Source: Pseudoips prasinana (Eukaryota > Arthropoda > Insecta > Lepidoptera > Nolidae). Taken from it: a DNA stretch of 64,000 nt. Every line of letters begins with the position of its first letter. Position 1 is the first letter of the stretch. The stretch spans positions 7,761,201 to 7,825,200 of the forward strand of contig OX621257.1 in the NCBI GenBank assembly GCA_951640165.1. The letters run 5' to 3'. Below the pieces are notes generated by a model. The model was not told the origin of the DNA. It searched no databases and worked only from the letters and a program-made list of their open reading frames with translations. This document shows, piece by piece, positions 57,101 through 64,000 of the stretch. Position numbers and translations under genes: made by a program.

Positions 57101-60100
57101 GTCATCTGATGGTAAGTGATCACCGCCGCCCATGGACACTAGCGACACCAAAGGAGTCGCGGGTGCGTTGCCGGCCTTTAAAAGTTAGCAAATAAGTGTT
57201 GCTGACCCTTCCCCCCACTCCAATGAGCTCTAGCGCCCTTACTCACACTCGGAAACACAACATTAAAATTATTAATGTTGTTATTCAGGAATGTAAGACT
57301 ATTATTAAGAAGTTTATTATTAAGAAGTGCCGTTAACTCGTGAATAATAGTATGTGTGTTGAAATCGGCTAAACGTATCTGCTTCCCAACACGCCGCCCG
57401 TTTACTTGTTTGCCGCCTTATTAGAAAATTGAGTGGATTTTCAACGAAAATAAAATTAATACTTGTTACAGTGATAACAGATCCAGAAGATTCCTTAACA
57501 GCATCAAATGCATGTCTACGGAAACATTACGCATACAATTTTGCGAAAGACTGGCTTGGAAAAGGACTGGCCACATCATCAGGTAACGAATTCTTTAATG
57601 ATAATAATAATGTCCCAGGTACTAAGCAGAGCTTGTACTATGGAAACCAGATAACTGATATACTACATATACTACTTTTCTTTTGTAAATACTAATACTT
57701 AGGACAAGCATACATGTTCATGCACACAAATATGTGTCCTGGGTGGGAATCGAATCCACGACCTCCGGAGTGAACAGCAAGCATTTGCCAACCACGCCAC
57801 GTCTTATTTTTATATCCTTATTTCAGCATATTGGTGACCAGTGCGCTCATCCGATAACATATATAAAAATAATTGCTTCAAGACCAATTACGGTGTTTAT
57901 GCCAGCTTGAGTACGTTTCGCCGGATCGTCTCAACTGGGCCGTGTTTAAATTGGTAGTAGATGAACACGCTGAGTTTGTTTAGCTGGGTTTTCTCAGTGG
58001 GGGCGCATTAGAACCGGCATTAAAGCGTGACCCCGTCGTTCTAAACACAAGATCCGCCATAATAATATTATTGAATTCTTACCTTACTATAGACTGAACC
58101 ATTCGACAAGATGTAGAAAAATACATGTATCAAAAACAGTTTTGATTAAACCTATAAATAATCTTGACAATAACAATATAAGCTAGCTAAATAACTAAAT
58201 CATTACTACTAAAAACGTGTAACTAAATGTCTTTACGTACCTAGAAATATTTATGAACACTGAACTATTTTACTACGAACATATCTATTCACAAGCGCTT
58301 TTTTAAAGTGAATGTGAATAAAAACCTCGACGACGGGAATGCTTACTCGAAAAGAATGCGTGAATCTTTAATTAATAAGTATTAATAAATAAATATCTTT
58401 GTACAACCGAAACACTGCTATCTGGTCCAAAACTAGGCTAAATCTGTACTTATCTGTAACTGCAATCAGAGATCTGATAAACATATATATATATATAGAA
58501 AGTAAAATATTTAGTTATGTATATCGAATTAAAATTGCGTGAGATTATGACAAACAATACATGTTACTTAAACATATATTATGTGTCATACTTCTTCTTA
58601 AACATTTGCACGACAAATTGTTGAATATATTGGAACCGTAATTTCCAAAGACCGTCTAAATGTACCTATATTCCTGCAAATAAAGAAAATCATTCATCAT
58701 TCATTCATTTATTGATGTAAACCCAATGACATCCACGGCTGGACAAAGGCCTCCCCAAAAGATCACCACGATGGAGTTGTGACCATCATTTGGAGGGTTA
58801 TGCCATAATAGTGTGTTCTTCAGAGTACAGAGACACAGAGACGCTGCCGTTCTCTGGGAGATATGCCGGCAAGTCAACTTCTGCGCCCCCAGTATGAAAT
58901 GGGGTAGTGACATTTTTTGCCGGCAGCCACGTAACAAAGGAGACGGATACGTTTTCATGTAATATTGGGCCCGGATGTAAAAAGATAAAAGTAGTGTCAA
59001 TTAATGGGTCTATAAATTATCAGCCAATCACTAAAAATTCCATGAATTAATTGACAATCAATGAGCAGATTTATAAAAGATTTAGTTATAATAGAGAGGT
59101 TATGTACCAACCTATACTAAACAGCTGATTTTTAAGGGCGATTGCTATTTAATAGTTATCCGTGTCCAGTATGTTAGTAAAAGTCGTACACATTAAGCAA
59201 GACCGTAGAGAGATATTTTTTTCATAACATACAACGTACAATAACAATACTATGCGGAAAATTGCACAGCAGTTTGTTGATAGAAGAATCATTTCCTTTT
59301 AACATTGAATTGTAGTACAATACCTACTTATGTTAAATTAGGCTCTAAAGGCTTTAAAATTCGAAATATTTATTTATTTCATAAAAGAAGATGCAACATA
59401 CATTACAGATCAATTATTGTTGAATATATTCATGTAAAATTTTATGCTCAAGGCCATTCGATTAGTATGGCTCTTGAGCAAACTAAACTAATAATGTATT
59501 TTTATTCAATTTAGGTGAAATCTGGAAGCGTCACCGCAAGATCCTAAATCCAACTCTCAGCTTGCCAATGTCACACAGTTTTTTGAGTGTGTTCAACAGT
59601 CAGGCAAAAAAACTTGTAGATAATCTTCAAGTAGAAGTGACTAAAGGATGGTTTTAATCCTACGAATTATCTGAGGAATATTGCTTTCGAAACTTTCTGC
59701 TGTAAGTAACTAAATTCTTATGTTGGTGGCCATAATATGTAAGATGTACTGTGTTCCAAATGTTACTAGTTGCATAATAAAGCTACGATTAATTGTGTAC
59801 TCGCATACTCGCGAGTATGTTGTTTTTATTTAAAGGGATTTGCTGAATGTGTGTAAAAATATAGTGTATAGGTGCACAAAGCATAGATTTAAAAAATCAC
59901 CAAAAGGTAAAGCTGACAATTTATAGGAAATTGTAGGCGCTACTTACAAACTGCTGGTTAGCAAATTGTAGGCTTATCCATTAGTTTTAAAAAATCCAAA
60001 GAATGAATTTTGCTTAGAATACCTTTTTTTCGTAATACAAATGGAATATTAATTGGCAATTAAATACTTATTGTATATTTATTATATTTTCACGCAAATT

Positions 60101-60563
60101 AAGCAAAACGTGCGTACTAAATCTATTGTACAGACGCCAGCACATCGAACTACCGCAATCTGTCCAATTGAAAGTGAACCTTATACTTTTGTGATAAAGT
60201 TGAAAATCTATAAAAGAAATTTGACAGATTGGGGTAACTGGATGTGCTGGCGTCTGTACTGACCATCTGTATTTACCGTGTTTCATGTCAATGAAATTAA
60301 ATAATTGTTTTATTGAATAATTTATTACTTTTTACACGTTTGTTACGTATATACTATATATTTTAGTGACGTCATTCGGAATAACTGCTATTGAAGACAA
60401 GAATTTCGTTCAGAAATATATGGATGCTGTGGACCAAATGTTATTTATTATTACCAGTAGGTCTCAAAAGTTATGGCTGCATAATGAACTTATATATAAA
60501 TGGACGGGACTAAAGAAAAAAATTGACGATAATGTAGAGATAGTGAATTCTCTATACAATCAG
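50968..60563 (+). CDS. Cytochrome P450, CYP4 clan (CYP340-like), N-terminal five exons
   Basis: Five exons splice in matching phase: 50968-51127, 56384-56473, 57472-57582, 59515-59701, 60367-60563. All donors are GT and all acceptors AG. Together they encode about 248 residues, half of a microsomal P450 of about 500: membrane anchor, proline-rich hinge, A-B region, C-helix with WxxxR and the region up to about helix G. P450s are heme monooxygenases of the ER, and this group is linked in Lepidoptera to detoxification and feeding on plants. The I-helix, ExxR and heme-binding Cys loop are not in the window. One extra base in exon 4 breaks the frame. So this is either a pseudogene, an allele with a defect, or a sequence error. 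The start was chosen at the ATG with CAAA before it and the hydrophobic anchor after it. Confidence 0.82.
51103..51530 (+). repeat. Threefold tandem copy of the exon 1-intron 1 junction
   Basis: Units start TATTTGATGTTAGGCA at 51103, 51245 and 51388 (periods 142 and 143). Each holds the end of exon 1 and a donor-like GTGAGTAT, then TTCTCAGGCTATAATAG- or TTTTCAGGCTATAATAG-type intron sequence. Units 2 and 3 are closer to each other than to unit 1 in the intron part. A Helitron-like end (ACTAGCTGTGCCCCGCG) lies at the far end. Confidence 0.9.
51872..52062 (+). mobile_element. Miniature Helitron in P450 intron 1
   Basis: 191 bp from TCCTACTAATATTATAAATG to GAGCACAG plus CTAG, inserted between A and T. 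It shares its 5' end with Helitrons A-C and has no coding sequence. The upstream stretch 51511-51870 carries another Helitron-like end with no clear start. Confidence 0.78.
52082..52714 (+). mobile_element. PIF/Harbinger-type deletion derivative
   Basis: GGCTGCCTGTCCACCGGAGC at the left is mirrored by GCTCCGGTGGACAGGCAGCC at the right. TAA stands on both sides (52079-52081, 52715-52717), the 3-bp target pattern of PIF/Harbinger. The left part contains a GAGCGGAGCG-rich repeat in two copies, period about 74. Confidence 0.85.
52267..52560 (+). pseudogene. Harbinger transposase N-terminal remnant
   Basis: The frame reads LLEEEELESEETKLLTIYHL, then KHRFWLRNHIKHRSEHSEYF and TFFQTADEEL. This resembles the N-terminus of insect Harbinger-type transposases, where a basic FW.R(H/P).....R.E.GEF/YF motif precedes the catalytic domain. 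The DDE catalytic part is deleted. The open frame is 132 codons in all, most of it from the GC-rich end repeat. Confidence 0.6.
52997..53341 (-). other. Unidentified open frame with a membrane segment
   Basis: 114 codons: a basic N-terminus, a middle stretch (TIYGVGYKWRTHGQWVRG), one strong hydrophobic segment (VMLVLLVVACLIYIIEVILL) and a basic tail. It lies inside P450 intron 1, antisense. The surrounding phrases (AGAAGTATAACTTC, GTGTGCGCGCGCATCG) remind me of a lepidopteran interspersed repeat, so it may be repeat-derived rather than a gene. Confidence 0.25.
53361..54312 (-). mobile_element. Non-autonomous Helitron in P450 intron 1
   Basis: On the minus strand it begins TCCTTAATAATATTATAAAT (54312) and ends GACGAAGTCGCGGGCACAA plus CTAG (53364-53361), between T and A on the plus strand flanks. 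It carries a LINE RT scrap at 54090-54250 and the outer-Helitron motif ACATCCCCTATTGTTATTTTAC. Confidence 0.72.
54090..54250 (-). pseudogene. LINE RT C-terminal scrap
   Basis: Minus-strand reading gives LPISIRNKKDQQIFKKELHK, then CYYSVQEYFDDKSF, matching the tail of Jockey/CR1 RTs (compare 54757: GYYSVNEFINDK). Confidence 0.6.
54396..54510 (-). repeat. SINE tail followed by an RTE-type (CAT)n tail
   Basis: GACAATGTCACACAGATCAT and CAAACTAAGCAAAGCTTGTA match the SINE at 29281. CATCATCATCATCATATCAG then starts the RTE-type 3' end, which the LINE at 54511 interrupts and which resumes at 56079. Confidence 0.7.
54511..56078 (-). pseudogene. Jockey/CR1-type LINE, 5'-truncated, RT broken once
   Basis: Frame one (to 55074) starts within the RT: KVLEKIMKDRLIKHM, YGYQKSIGTTDAIEALIDEV, FLDLSSAFDTVDYDIL (catalytic Asp), SAGVPQGSVLGPIFFILFLN, IIFADDTNAIV (catalytic pair), NVKFLGVNISAYLNW. 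A frameshift near 55075 leads to frame two (55077-54757): HKFETNEERQIRESTRRKD and FLYNKLPLELKSIY to the GYYSVNEFINDK end. The 3' UTR runs to about 54511. It split a CATCAT-tailed repeat (GCCGAAAGACGT/ACCGACGTCCACTGC). Confidence 0.82.
56133..56295 (-). repeat. SINE with tRNA-like head
   Basis: Same family as 29281-29534: GTAGCCTAGTTGGTAGGG and GGTTCGAATCC on the minus strand, with the body GTAGAAAACATCCATGACTC. Confidence 0.8.
56384..56473 (+). CDS. P450 exon 2
   Basis: It follows TTTTTTTGTGTTTAG and reads LWNRLTTFAVETNKRGGVSL, then QMYCRYPVY, to the donor GTAAGTAC. The LWN start and the strand that ends just before the TDP motif match the usual order in clan-4 P450s. It is 90 bases, phase 1 to phase 1. 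The usual ARIGPK-like stretch is diverged. Confidence 0.72.
56509..56730 (-). pseudogene. RTE LINE C-terminal fragment in P450 intron 2
   Basis: It matches the reverse complement of the RTE C-terminus at 62440-62660 (GATCGTCGGTCCACCTTGTA, TTCGTGGTCGCCACTCGAGA, TATGTCGGTTTCTTTGG). Non-coding. Confidence 0.75.
56775..56975 (-). repeat. tRNA-derived SINE, third family member
   Basis: Same family as the split SINE 34637-48113: GCAGAGCTTATACTATGG, ACTTATATAGATAATTACAC, then minus-strand head with GGCGTGGTTGGTAAATGC and GTCGTGGGTTCGACTC. Confidence 0.82.
56985..57080. repeat. Inverted pair of SINE heads
   Basis: CTGGTGGTCCTGGGTTCGAA at the left is repeated inverted as TTCGAACCCAGGACCACCAG at the right, 96 bp overall. 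Both are B-box regions of the 29281 SINE family, so a foldback arrangement. Confidence 0.85.
57082..57262 (+). repeat. SINE-like repeat (GGCAAACGAGCAAGTGGG family)
   Basis: It runs from GCAAACGAGCAAGTGGGTCA through CACCGCCGCCCATGGACA and GTGCGTTGCCGGCC to ACTCACACTCGGAAACACAA. The copy at 60605-61076 has the same sequence in reverse, interrupted. Confidence 0.8.
57472..57582 (+). CDS. P450 exon 3
   Basis: It follows CTTGTTACAG and reads ITDPEDSLTASNACLRKHYA, then YNFAKDWLGKGLATSS, to the donor GTAACG. This is the clan-4 B-helix region (DPED...WLGxGL). It is 111 bases, phase 1 to phase 1. Confidence 0.85.
57615..57810 (-). repeat. tRNA-derived SINE in P450 intron 3
   Basis: GCAGAGCTTGTACTATGGAA, then TGGGAATCGAATCCACGACC and AAGCATTTGCCAACCACGCC (head on the minus strand). 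Same family as 56775. Confidence 0.82.
57860..58335 (+). repeat. Repeat X, longest copy
   Basis: GTACGTTTCGCCGGATCGTC, ACAAGATCCGCCATAATAAT, CCTATAAATAATCTTGACAA and CACAAGCGCTTTTTTAAAGT. It is the reverse complement of 6470-6935 over its whole length. No coding capacity. It carries several direct and inverted sub-repeats. Confidence 0.7.
58700..58930 (-). repeat. RTE/SINE-type 3' repeat
   Basis: ATGACATCCACGGCTGGACA and AGGCCTCCCCAAAAGATCAC match the shared 3' tail (compare GTCCACTGCTGGACAAAGGC at 56083). The rest, with CGCCCCCAGTATGAAATGGG, is unassigned. 58930-59514 holds nothing further. Confidence 0.55.
59515..59701 (+). CDS. P450 exon 4, with one-base insertion
   Basis: It follows TTTTATTCAATTTAG and reads GEIWKRHRKILNPTLSLPMS (WxxxR of the C-helix, Trp and Arg contacting the heme propionate), then FNSQAKKLVDNLQVEVTK. 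An extra A in ACTAAAGGATGG (about 59640-59646) shifts the frame; the following bases read FNPTNYLRNIAFETFC in the frame that splices correctly to exon 5. The exon is 187 bases; 186 would keep phase. Confidence 0.83.
60131..60256. repeat. Small palindromic MITE, TA-flanked, in P450 intron 4
   Basis: CAGACGCCAGCACATC at both ends in inverse orientation, flanked by TA. Inner arms (CAATCTGTC) also pair. 126 bp. TA plus CAG-start suggests a Tc1/mariner derivative. Confidence 0.8.
60367..60563 (+). CDS. P450 exon 5
   Basis: It follows ATATATTTTAG and reads TSFGITAIEDKNFVQKYMDA, VDQMLFIITSRSQKLWLHNE, then LKKKIDDNVEIVNSLYNQ, to the donor GTAAAG in phase 0. This is the D-F helix region. It is 197 bases, open throughout. 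No later exon was found up to 64000. Confidence 0.8.
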
Positions 60564-60604
60564 GTAAAGATGATTATTCTTTTTATGATGTGTGTTGCTT
60601 AGTT

Positions 60605-61076
60605 AGTTGTGTTTCCGAGTGTGAGTAAGGTTCCCAGAGCTCATTGGGGTGGGGGGAAGGGTCAGCAACACTTGTTTGCTGACTTTAAAGGCCGGCAACG
60701 CACCCGCGACTTCATTATCTATATTTTAAAATATAGCTAAAATTTAAAATTTAGATAATTAAACCTACACGTGATCCTTGACAATAACTTAATTTAAGTT
60801 AGCTAAATATCGTTACTATTATAAAATAAATCTTATTGTAATAATTATTTCCTACAATCCCTGAACCTAAATATCTATATGTACCTAGAAATAATTATAA
60901 ATTAATTATATATTACTACGAACATGTTCGTGTGACTATTTACAAGCGCTTTTTAAAGTCTACCTGAATAAATACCTTTATTATTTTTATTTATTTATTC
61001 AGGTATCGCGAGTGTCCGTGGGCGGCGGTGATCACTTACCATCAGGTGACCCACTTGCTCGTTTGTCGCCCTTTCA
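60605..61076 (-). repeat. SINE-like repeat split by a repeat X copy
   Basis: 60605-60717 (TTTCCGAGTGTGAGTAAGG to CACCCGCGACT) and 61004-61076 (GGTATCGCGAGTGTCCGTGG to GCTCGTTTGTCGCC) together equal the 57082 repeat in reverse. A repeat X copy (CTACGAACATGTTCGTGTGA, CAAGCGCTTTTTAAAG) lies between them. Confidence 0.8.
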
Positions 61077-61490
61077 AATAAAATAAAATAAAAGATTGGT
61101 CTTAATTTTTTGTTTATTACGGTTAAAGATTCTTTATTTTCTCTTAAGAATAAACATTCACTTGCAGAGAAATAATATTTACATACTTAATAGAAGACGC
61201 CAAGCGTGGCTACTTATCAGTCTAATAAAATATACAAGACAAATTAATACCTATACAATTTTACAAATAACAAAGTCCATCAATTCTTGCCGACTAGATT
61301 ATAATTTTTTGTGTTGCGGTGAGTAGCTGTGAACGAAGCGCACACGGCGCTTCGCAACGAACATGGTATCCATAAAACAGATATATTTTTAATTATAAAT
61401 TTTTACTGTAGTCAAGTAGATGTTTATTTTAAGTTGATTTTAGTATTTGGTTTGCTTAATCAATCATATATATCACACTGCTGAGCCATG
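61077..61490. other. No recognised gene
   Basis: AT-rich, with an inverted GAAGCGCACACGGCGCTTCG hairpin near 61336. Open frames here have no recognised domain. Confidence 0.45.
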
Positions 61491-62676
61491 TTTACAAGTT
61501 GTTTTCGAGGGTCATTACGAATCGTCTCGCACGCAGGTTTGACGACTTCCAGCCTCCCGAACAAGCCGGTTTCCGTAAAGGCTTTAGTACCATAGACCAC
61601 ATACATACGCTGCGGCAGGTTATACAGAAGACCGAAGAGTATAACCAGCCATTATGCTTAGCGTTTGTGGACTATGAGAAAGCCTTCGATTCGATCGAAA
61701 CTTGGGCCGTACTGAGGTCTCTCCAAAGGTGCCAAATCGACTATCGGTATATCGAGGTGTTAAAGTGTTTGTACGAAAACGCCACTATGTCAGTGCGATT
61801 CCAGGACCAGAACTCGAAACCTATCCACTTGCAGCGAGGTGTGAGACAGGGAGATGTTATATCTCCGAAACTGTTCACCGCTGCATTGGAAGATGTCTTC
61901 AAGCTTCTGGACTGGAAAGGCTTTGGCATCAATGTCAATGGCGAGTACATCACTCACCTTCGATTTGCCGATGATATCGTTGTCATGGCTGAGACTATGG
62001 AAGACCTCGGTACAATGCTCGATGACCTCAGCAGAGTCTCTCAACAAGTGGGTCTGAAAATGAACATGGATAAGACGAAAATCATGTCAAACGTCCATGT
62101 TGCACCCACTCAATTGAAAGTTGGTGACTCTGCACTCGAAGTTGTAGAGAACTATATTTACCTAGGACAGACCATCCAACTAGGTAGGTCCAACTTCGAG
62201 AAGGAGGTCAATCGTAGAATCCAACTCGGCTGGGCAGCGTTCGGGAAGCTACGTAATATCTTCTCGTCCCAAATACCGCAGTGTCTCAAGTCGAAAGTCT
62301 TCGACCAGTGTGTGTTGCCAGTGATGACTTACGGAACAGAGACGTGGTCGCTAACTATGGGCCTTATCAGGCGGCTCAAGGTCACCCAAAGAGCAATGGA
62401 AAGGGCTATGCTTGGAGTTTCCCTGCGAGATCGAATCAGAAATGATGAGATCCGCAGGCGAACCAAAGTCACCGACATAGCCCTAAGAATTGCCAAGCTG
62501 AAGTGGCAGTGGGCAGGGCACATAGCTCGTAGAGCCGACGGCCGCTGGGGCAGAAAGGTTCTCGAGTGGCGACCACGATCCGGAAGACGCAGCGTGGGCA
62601 GGCCCCCTACAAGATGGACCGATGATCTTGTGCGGGTCGCTGGACAACGCTGGATGCGGATAGCGCAAGACCGGCA
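61490..62676 (+). mobile_element. RTE-type LINE, 5'-truncated, 3' end cut at the duplication
   Basis: It begins inside the RT and runs into the C-terminal domain. It stops at GCGCAAGACCGGCAA, where other copies continue TTGTGGGCC. The join to the duplicated segment lies there. Confidence 0.82.
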
Positions 62677-62737
62677 ACTTAATTTGCCGGACAGTTTTTT
62701 TCTATTTGTGGGCTCCATTGAAGCTTTGAGTCAATAG
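61499..62737 (+). CDS. RTE LINE reverse transcriptase, truncated but open
   Basis: 412 codons with no break, the cleanest RTE copy in the window. Order: AGFRKGFSTIDHIHTLRQVI, FVDYEKAFDSI (first catalytic Asp), RGVRQGDVISPKLFTAALED, HLRFADDIVVMAETMED (catalytic pair), then MDKTKIMSN. The C-terminal domain has LGQTIQLGRSNFEKEV, CVLPVMTYGTETW, AGHIARRADGRWGRKV and GRPPTRWTDDLVRVA. The endonuclease is missing, so it is not autonomous. The apparent start is only the first start-like codon after truncation. The last 20 or so residues come from the duplicated segment (after QDRQ), forming a chance fusion. Confidence 0.9.
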   Translation: MFSRVITNRLARRFDDFQPPEQAGFRKGFSTIDHIHTLRQVIQKTEEYNQPLCLAFVDYEKAFDSIETWAVLRSLQRCQIDYRYIEVLKCLYENATMSVRFQDQNSKPIHLQRGVRQGDVISPKLFTAALEDVFKLLDWKGFGINVNGEYITHLRFADDIVVMAETMEDLGTMLDDLSRVSQQVGLKMNMDKTKIMSNVHVAPTQLKVGDSALEVVENYIYLGQTIQLGRSNFEKEVNRRIQLGWAAFGKLRNIFSSQIPQCLKSKVFDQCVLPVMTYGTETWSLTMGLIRRLKVTQRAMERAMLGVSLRDRIRNDEIRRRTKVTDIALRIAKLKWQWAGHIARRADGRWGRKVLEWRPRSGRRSVGRPPTRWTDDLVRVAGQRWMRIAQDRQLNLPDSFFLFVGSIEALSQ

Positions 62738-64000
62738 TGATACCCAAGAACACAGTTGATTCAACAGGGTCCAACCTAGGTCATTTAAGTTGTACATTGG
62801 TTGTCGCCTGTTTCATATTCGGTGTAGTATAGATAATTACACTCAGATTCAGGACAAAAAGACAAGTTCATGCGCACAAATATCTGTCCTGGGTGAGAAT
62901 TGAACCCACGACCTCCGGCGTGAACAGCAAGCATTTGCCAACCACGCCAACAGGCCCGTTAAATGATGATAATCATATAACAGATATTATGAATAAAAGA
63001 ATATAAATAAATACTATAAAACAAAAAAAAAAGGACCAATGAAGAAAGACAAATTATCAATTAAGCAATTAAAAGAATCCAGTAATATCTGTAATAGAAG
63101 AAATTTTTGCATTTAATTTTTTACAGTTTTGAATTTTGTTATGACTTAAGAGGCCTATTTCAGTCCACTAGCGCCGCCAATCGAAAAAATGTCATAACTC
63201 GTAAATAGAATCAAAAATACAAAATATGTTCTATTATTACTGTGGAAAAGGCAATAACGTAATTGTATAACACCTTATCAACACTTGAAATATAGCTGTT
63301 TAGCTAAATCGTGCATTCAAAACATAAACGGCCGTTTTTGTTACAAATGCACGATTTAGCTAAACACCTACATTTCACGTGTTGACAATGTGTTATTAAA
63401 TTACGATAATGCCTTTTCTACAGTAATAATAGACCACATTTTGTATTTTTGATTCGATTTACGAGTTATGACATTTTTTCGATTGGCGGCGCTAGTGGAC
63501 TGTAATAGGCCTCTTAAGCAAAAATTTTGGCGTAGAAACATTTATTGAAAATTTACATACAAAACTTTTTAATATCACTATTGCATGATTCTATTCGGAA
63601 GGAGGAGTAAGTACATGAAATAAATTAAATTCATTAAGCACTTGGGTATTAACATACTTTATACACATGTACTTATCAAACTCACAATGCAGTACATAAA
63701 CATAGTCGAATACAGTATCAAAGTAACAAAAAAATATATATAATTAGTCCGTCTATACGGTCTGTTTTATCACTTATTTTCATATCCAAATATATAACAA
63801 GTTACTAAGCCATTATTTTGAAATTTAGTTCTACTATATTAAAATAAAAGAATTTAAGTCAACAAACAGTTGGCTAGCGCAAAGGCTCGTAACGACTAGC
63901 TTATTTAAGCGACTAATATACCTGAGGGCGTCTGAAGCAAAACGACGGATTTCTAAGTGATGATTGACTTGCACGGGATCACCAATCATGTGTTAAGGGG
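62676..64000 (+). repeat. 1.32 kb direct duplication, right copy (runs off window)
   Basis: Offset 14,845-14,846 from the left copy. The left breakpoint joins the truncated RTE LINE (CAAGACCGGCAA) to the duplicated sequence (CTTAATTTGCCGG). Confidence 0.95.
63150..63513. repeat. Palindromic MITE flanked by TTAA, right copy
   Basis: It is part of the duplicated segment and identical in structure to 48304-48667. Confidence 0.75.

Noticed and set aside
62329..62718. Minus-strand 129-codon frame
   Set aside because: Shadow of the RTE RT C-terminus; it resembles 28985 and 56509 only because those are RTE fragments.

Overview
The window looks like a piece of a moth or butterfly (Lepidoptera) nuclear genome. 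It is AT-rich and intron-bearing. It is packed with transposable elements of lepidopteran type: Helitrons ending in a GCGAC-rich hairpin plus CTAG, tRNA-derived SINEs, RTE and Jockey/CR1-group LINEs, mariner, BEL/Pao. The single recognisable host gene, a CYP4-clan cytochrome P450, most resembles the lepidopteran CYP340 group. No rRNA, genuine tRNA, CRISPR or bacterial-type operon was seen.

Layout. 440-6415: a GC-rich R1-clade LINE (minus). 7137-12060: an old LINE split by a nearly complete CR1-group LINE (minus). 12440-14840: SINE and LINE scraps, ending in a tandem pair of LINE 3' fragments. 14841-22327: an outer Helitron holding an inner Helitron (15995-21259), which holds a Jockey-type LINE. 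22387-24183: a MITE and a mariner. 24297-26627: minisatellites, a 0.6 kb palindrome and a decayed multicopy arthropod gene. 26689-28100: a third Helitron. 28340-34260: SINEs, LINE ends, Helitron ends and microsatellites. 34637-48113: a five-deep nest, in which a SINE is split by a Helitron, the Helitron by a BEL/Pao LTR element, that element by a TIR DNA transposon, and that transposon by an RTE LINE. 47831-49154 recurs almost unchanged at 62676-64000 and runs off the window.

The host gene occupies the right end on the plus strand. Five P450 exons (50968-51127, 56384-56473, 57472-57582, 59515-59701, 60367-60563) join in phase and encode about the first half of the protein: membrane anchor, proline-rich hinge and C-helix WxxxR. 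Exon 4 carries one extra base that breaks the frame. The end of exon 1 with its splice donor is triplicated in tandem. The introns are filled with Helitrons, a PIF/Harbinger derivative, SINEs and LINE fragments. The heme-binding half is not in the window.

Apart from the P450, almost everything coding is selfish DNA in various stages of decay. The freshest pieces are the BEL/Pao element (two LTR differences in 194 bp, 5-bp target duplication), the mariner (intact TIRs, one visible nonsense codon) and the 1.3 kb duplication.
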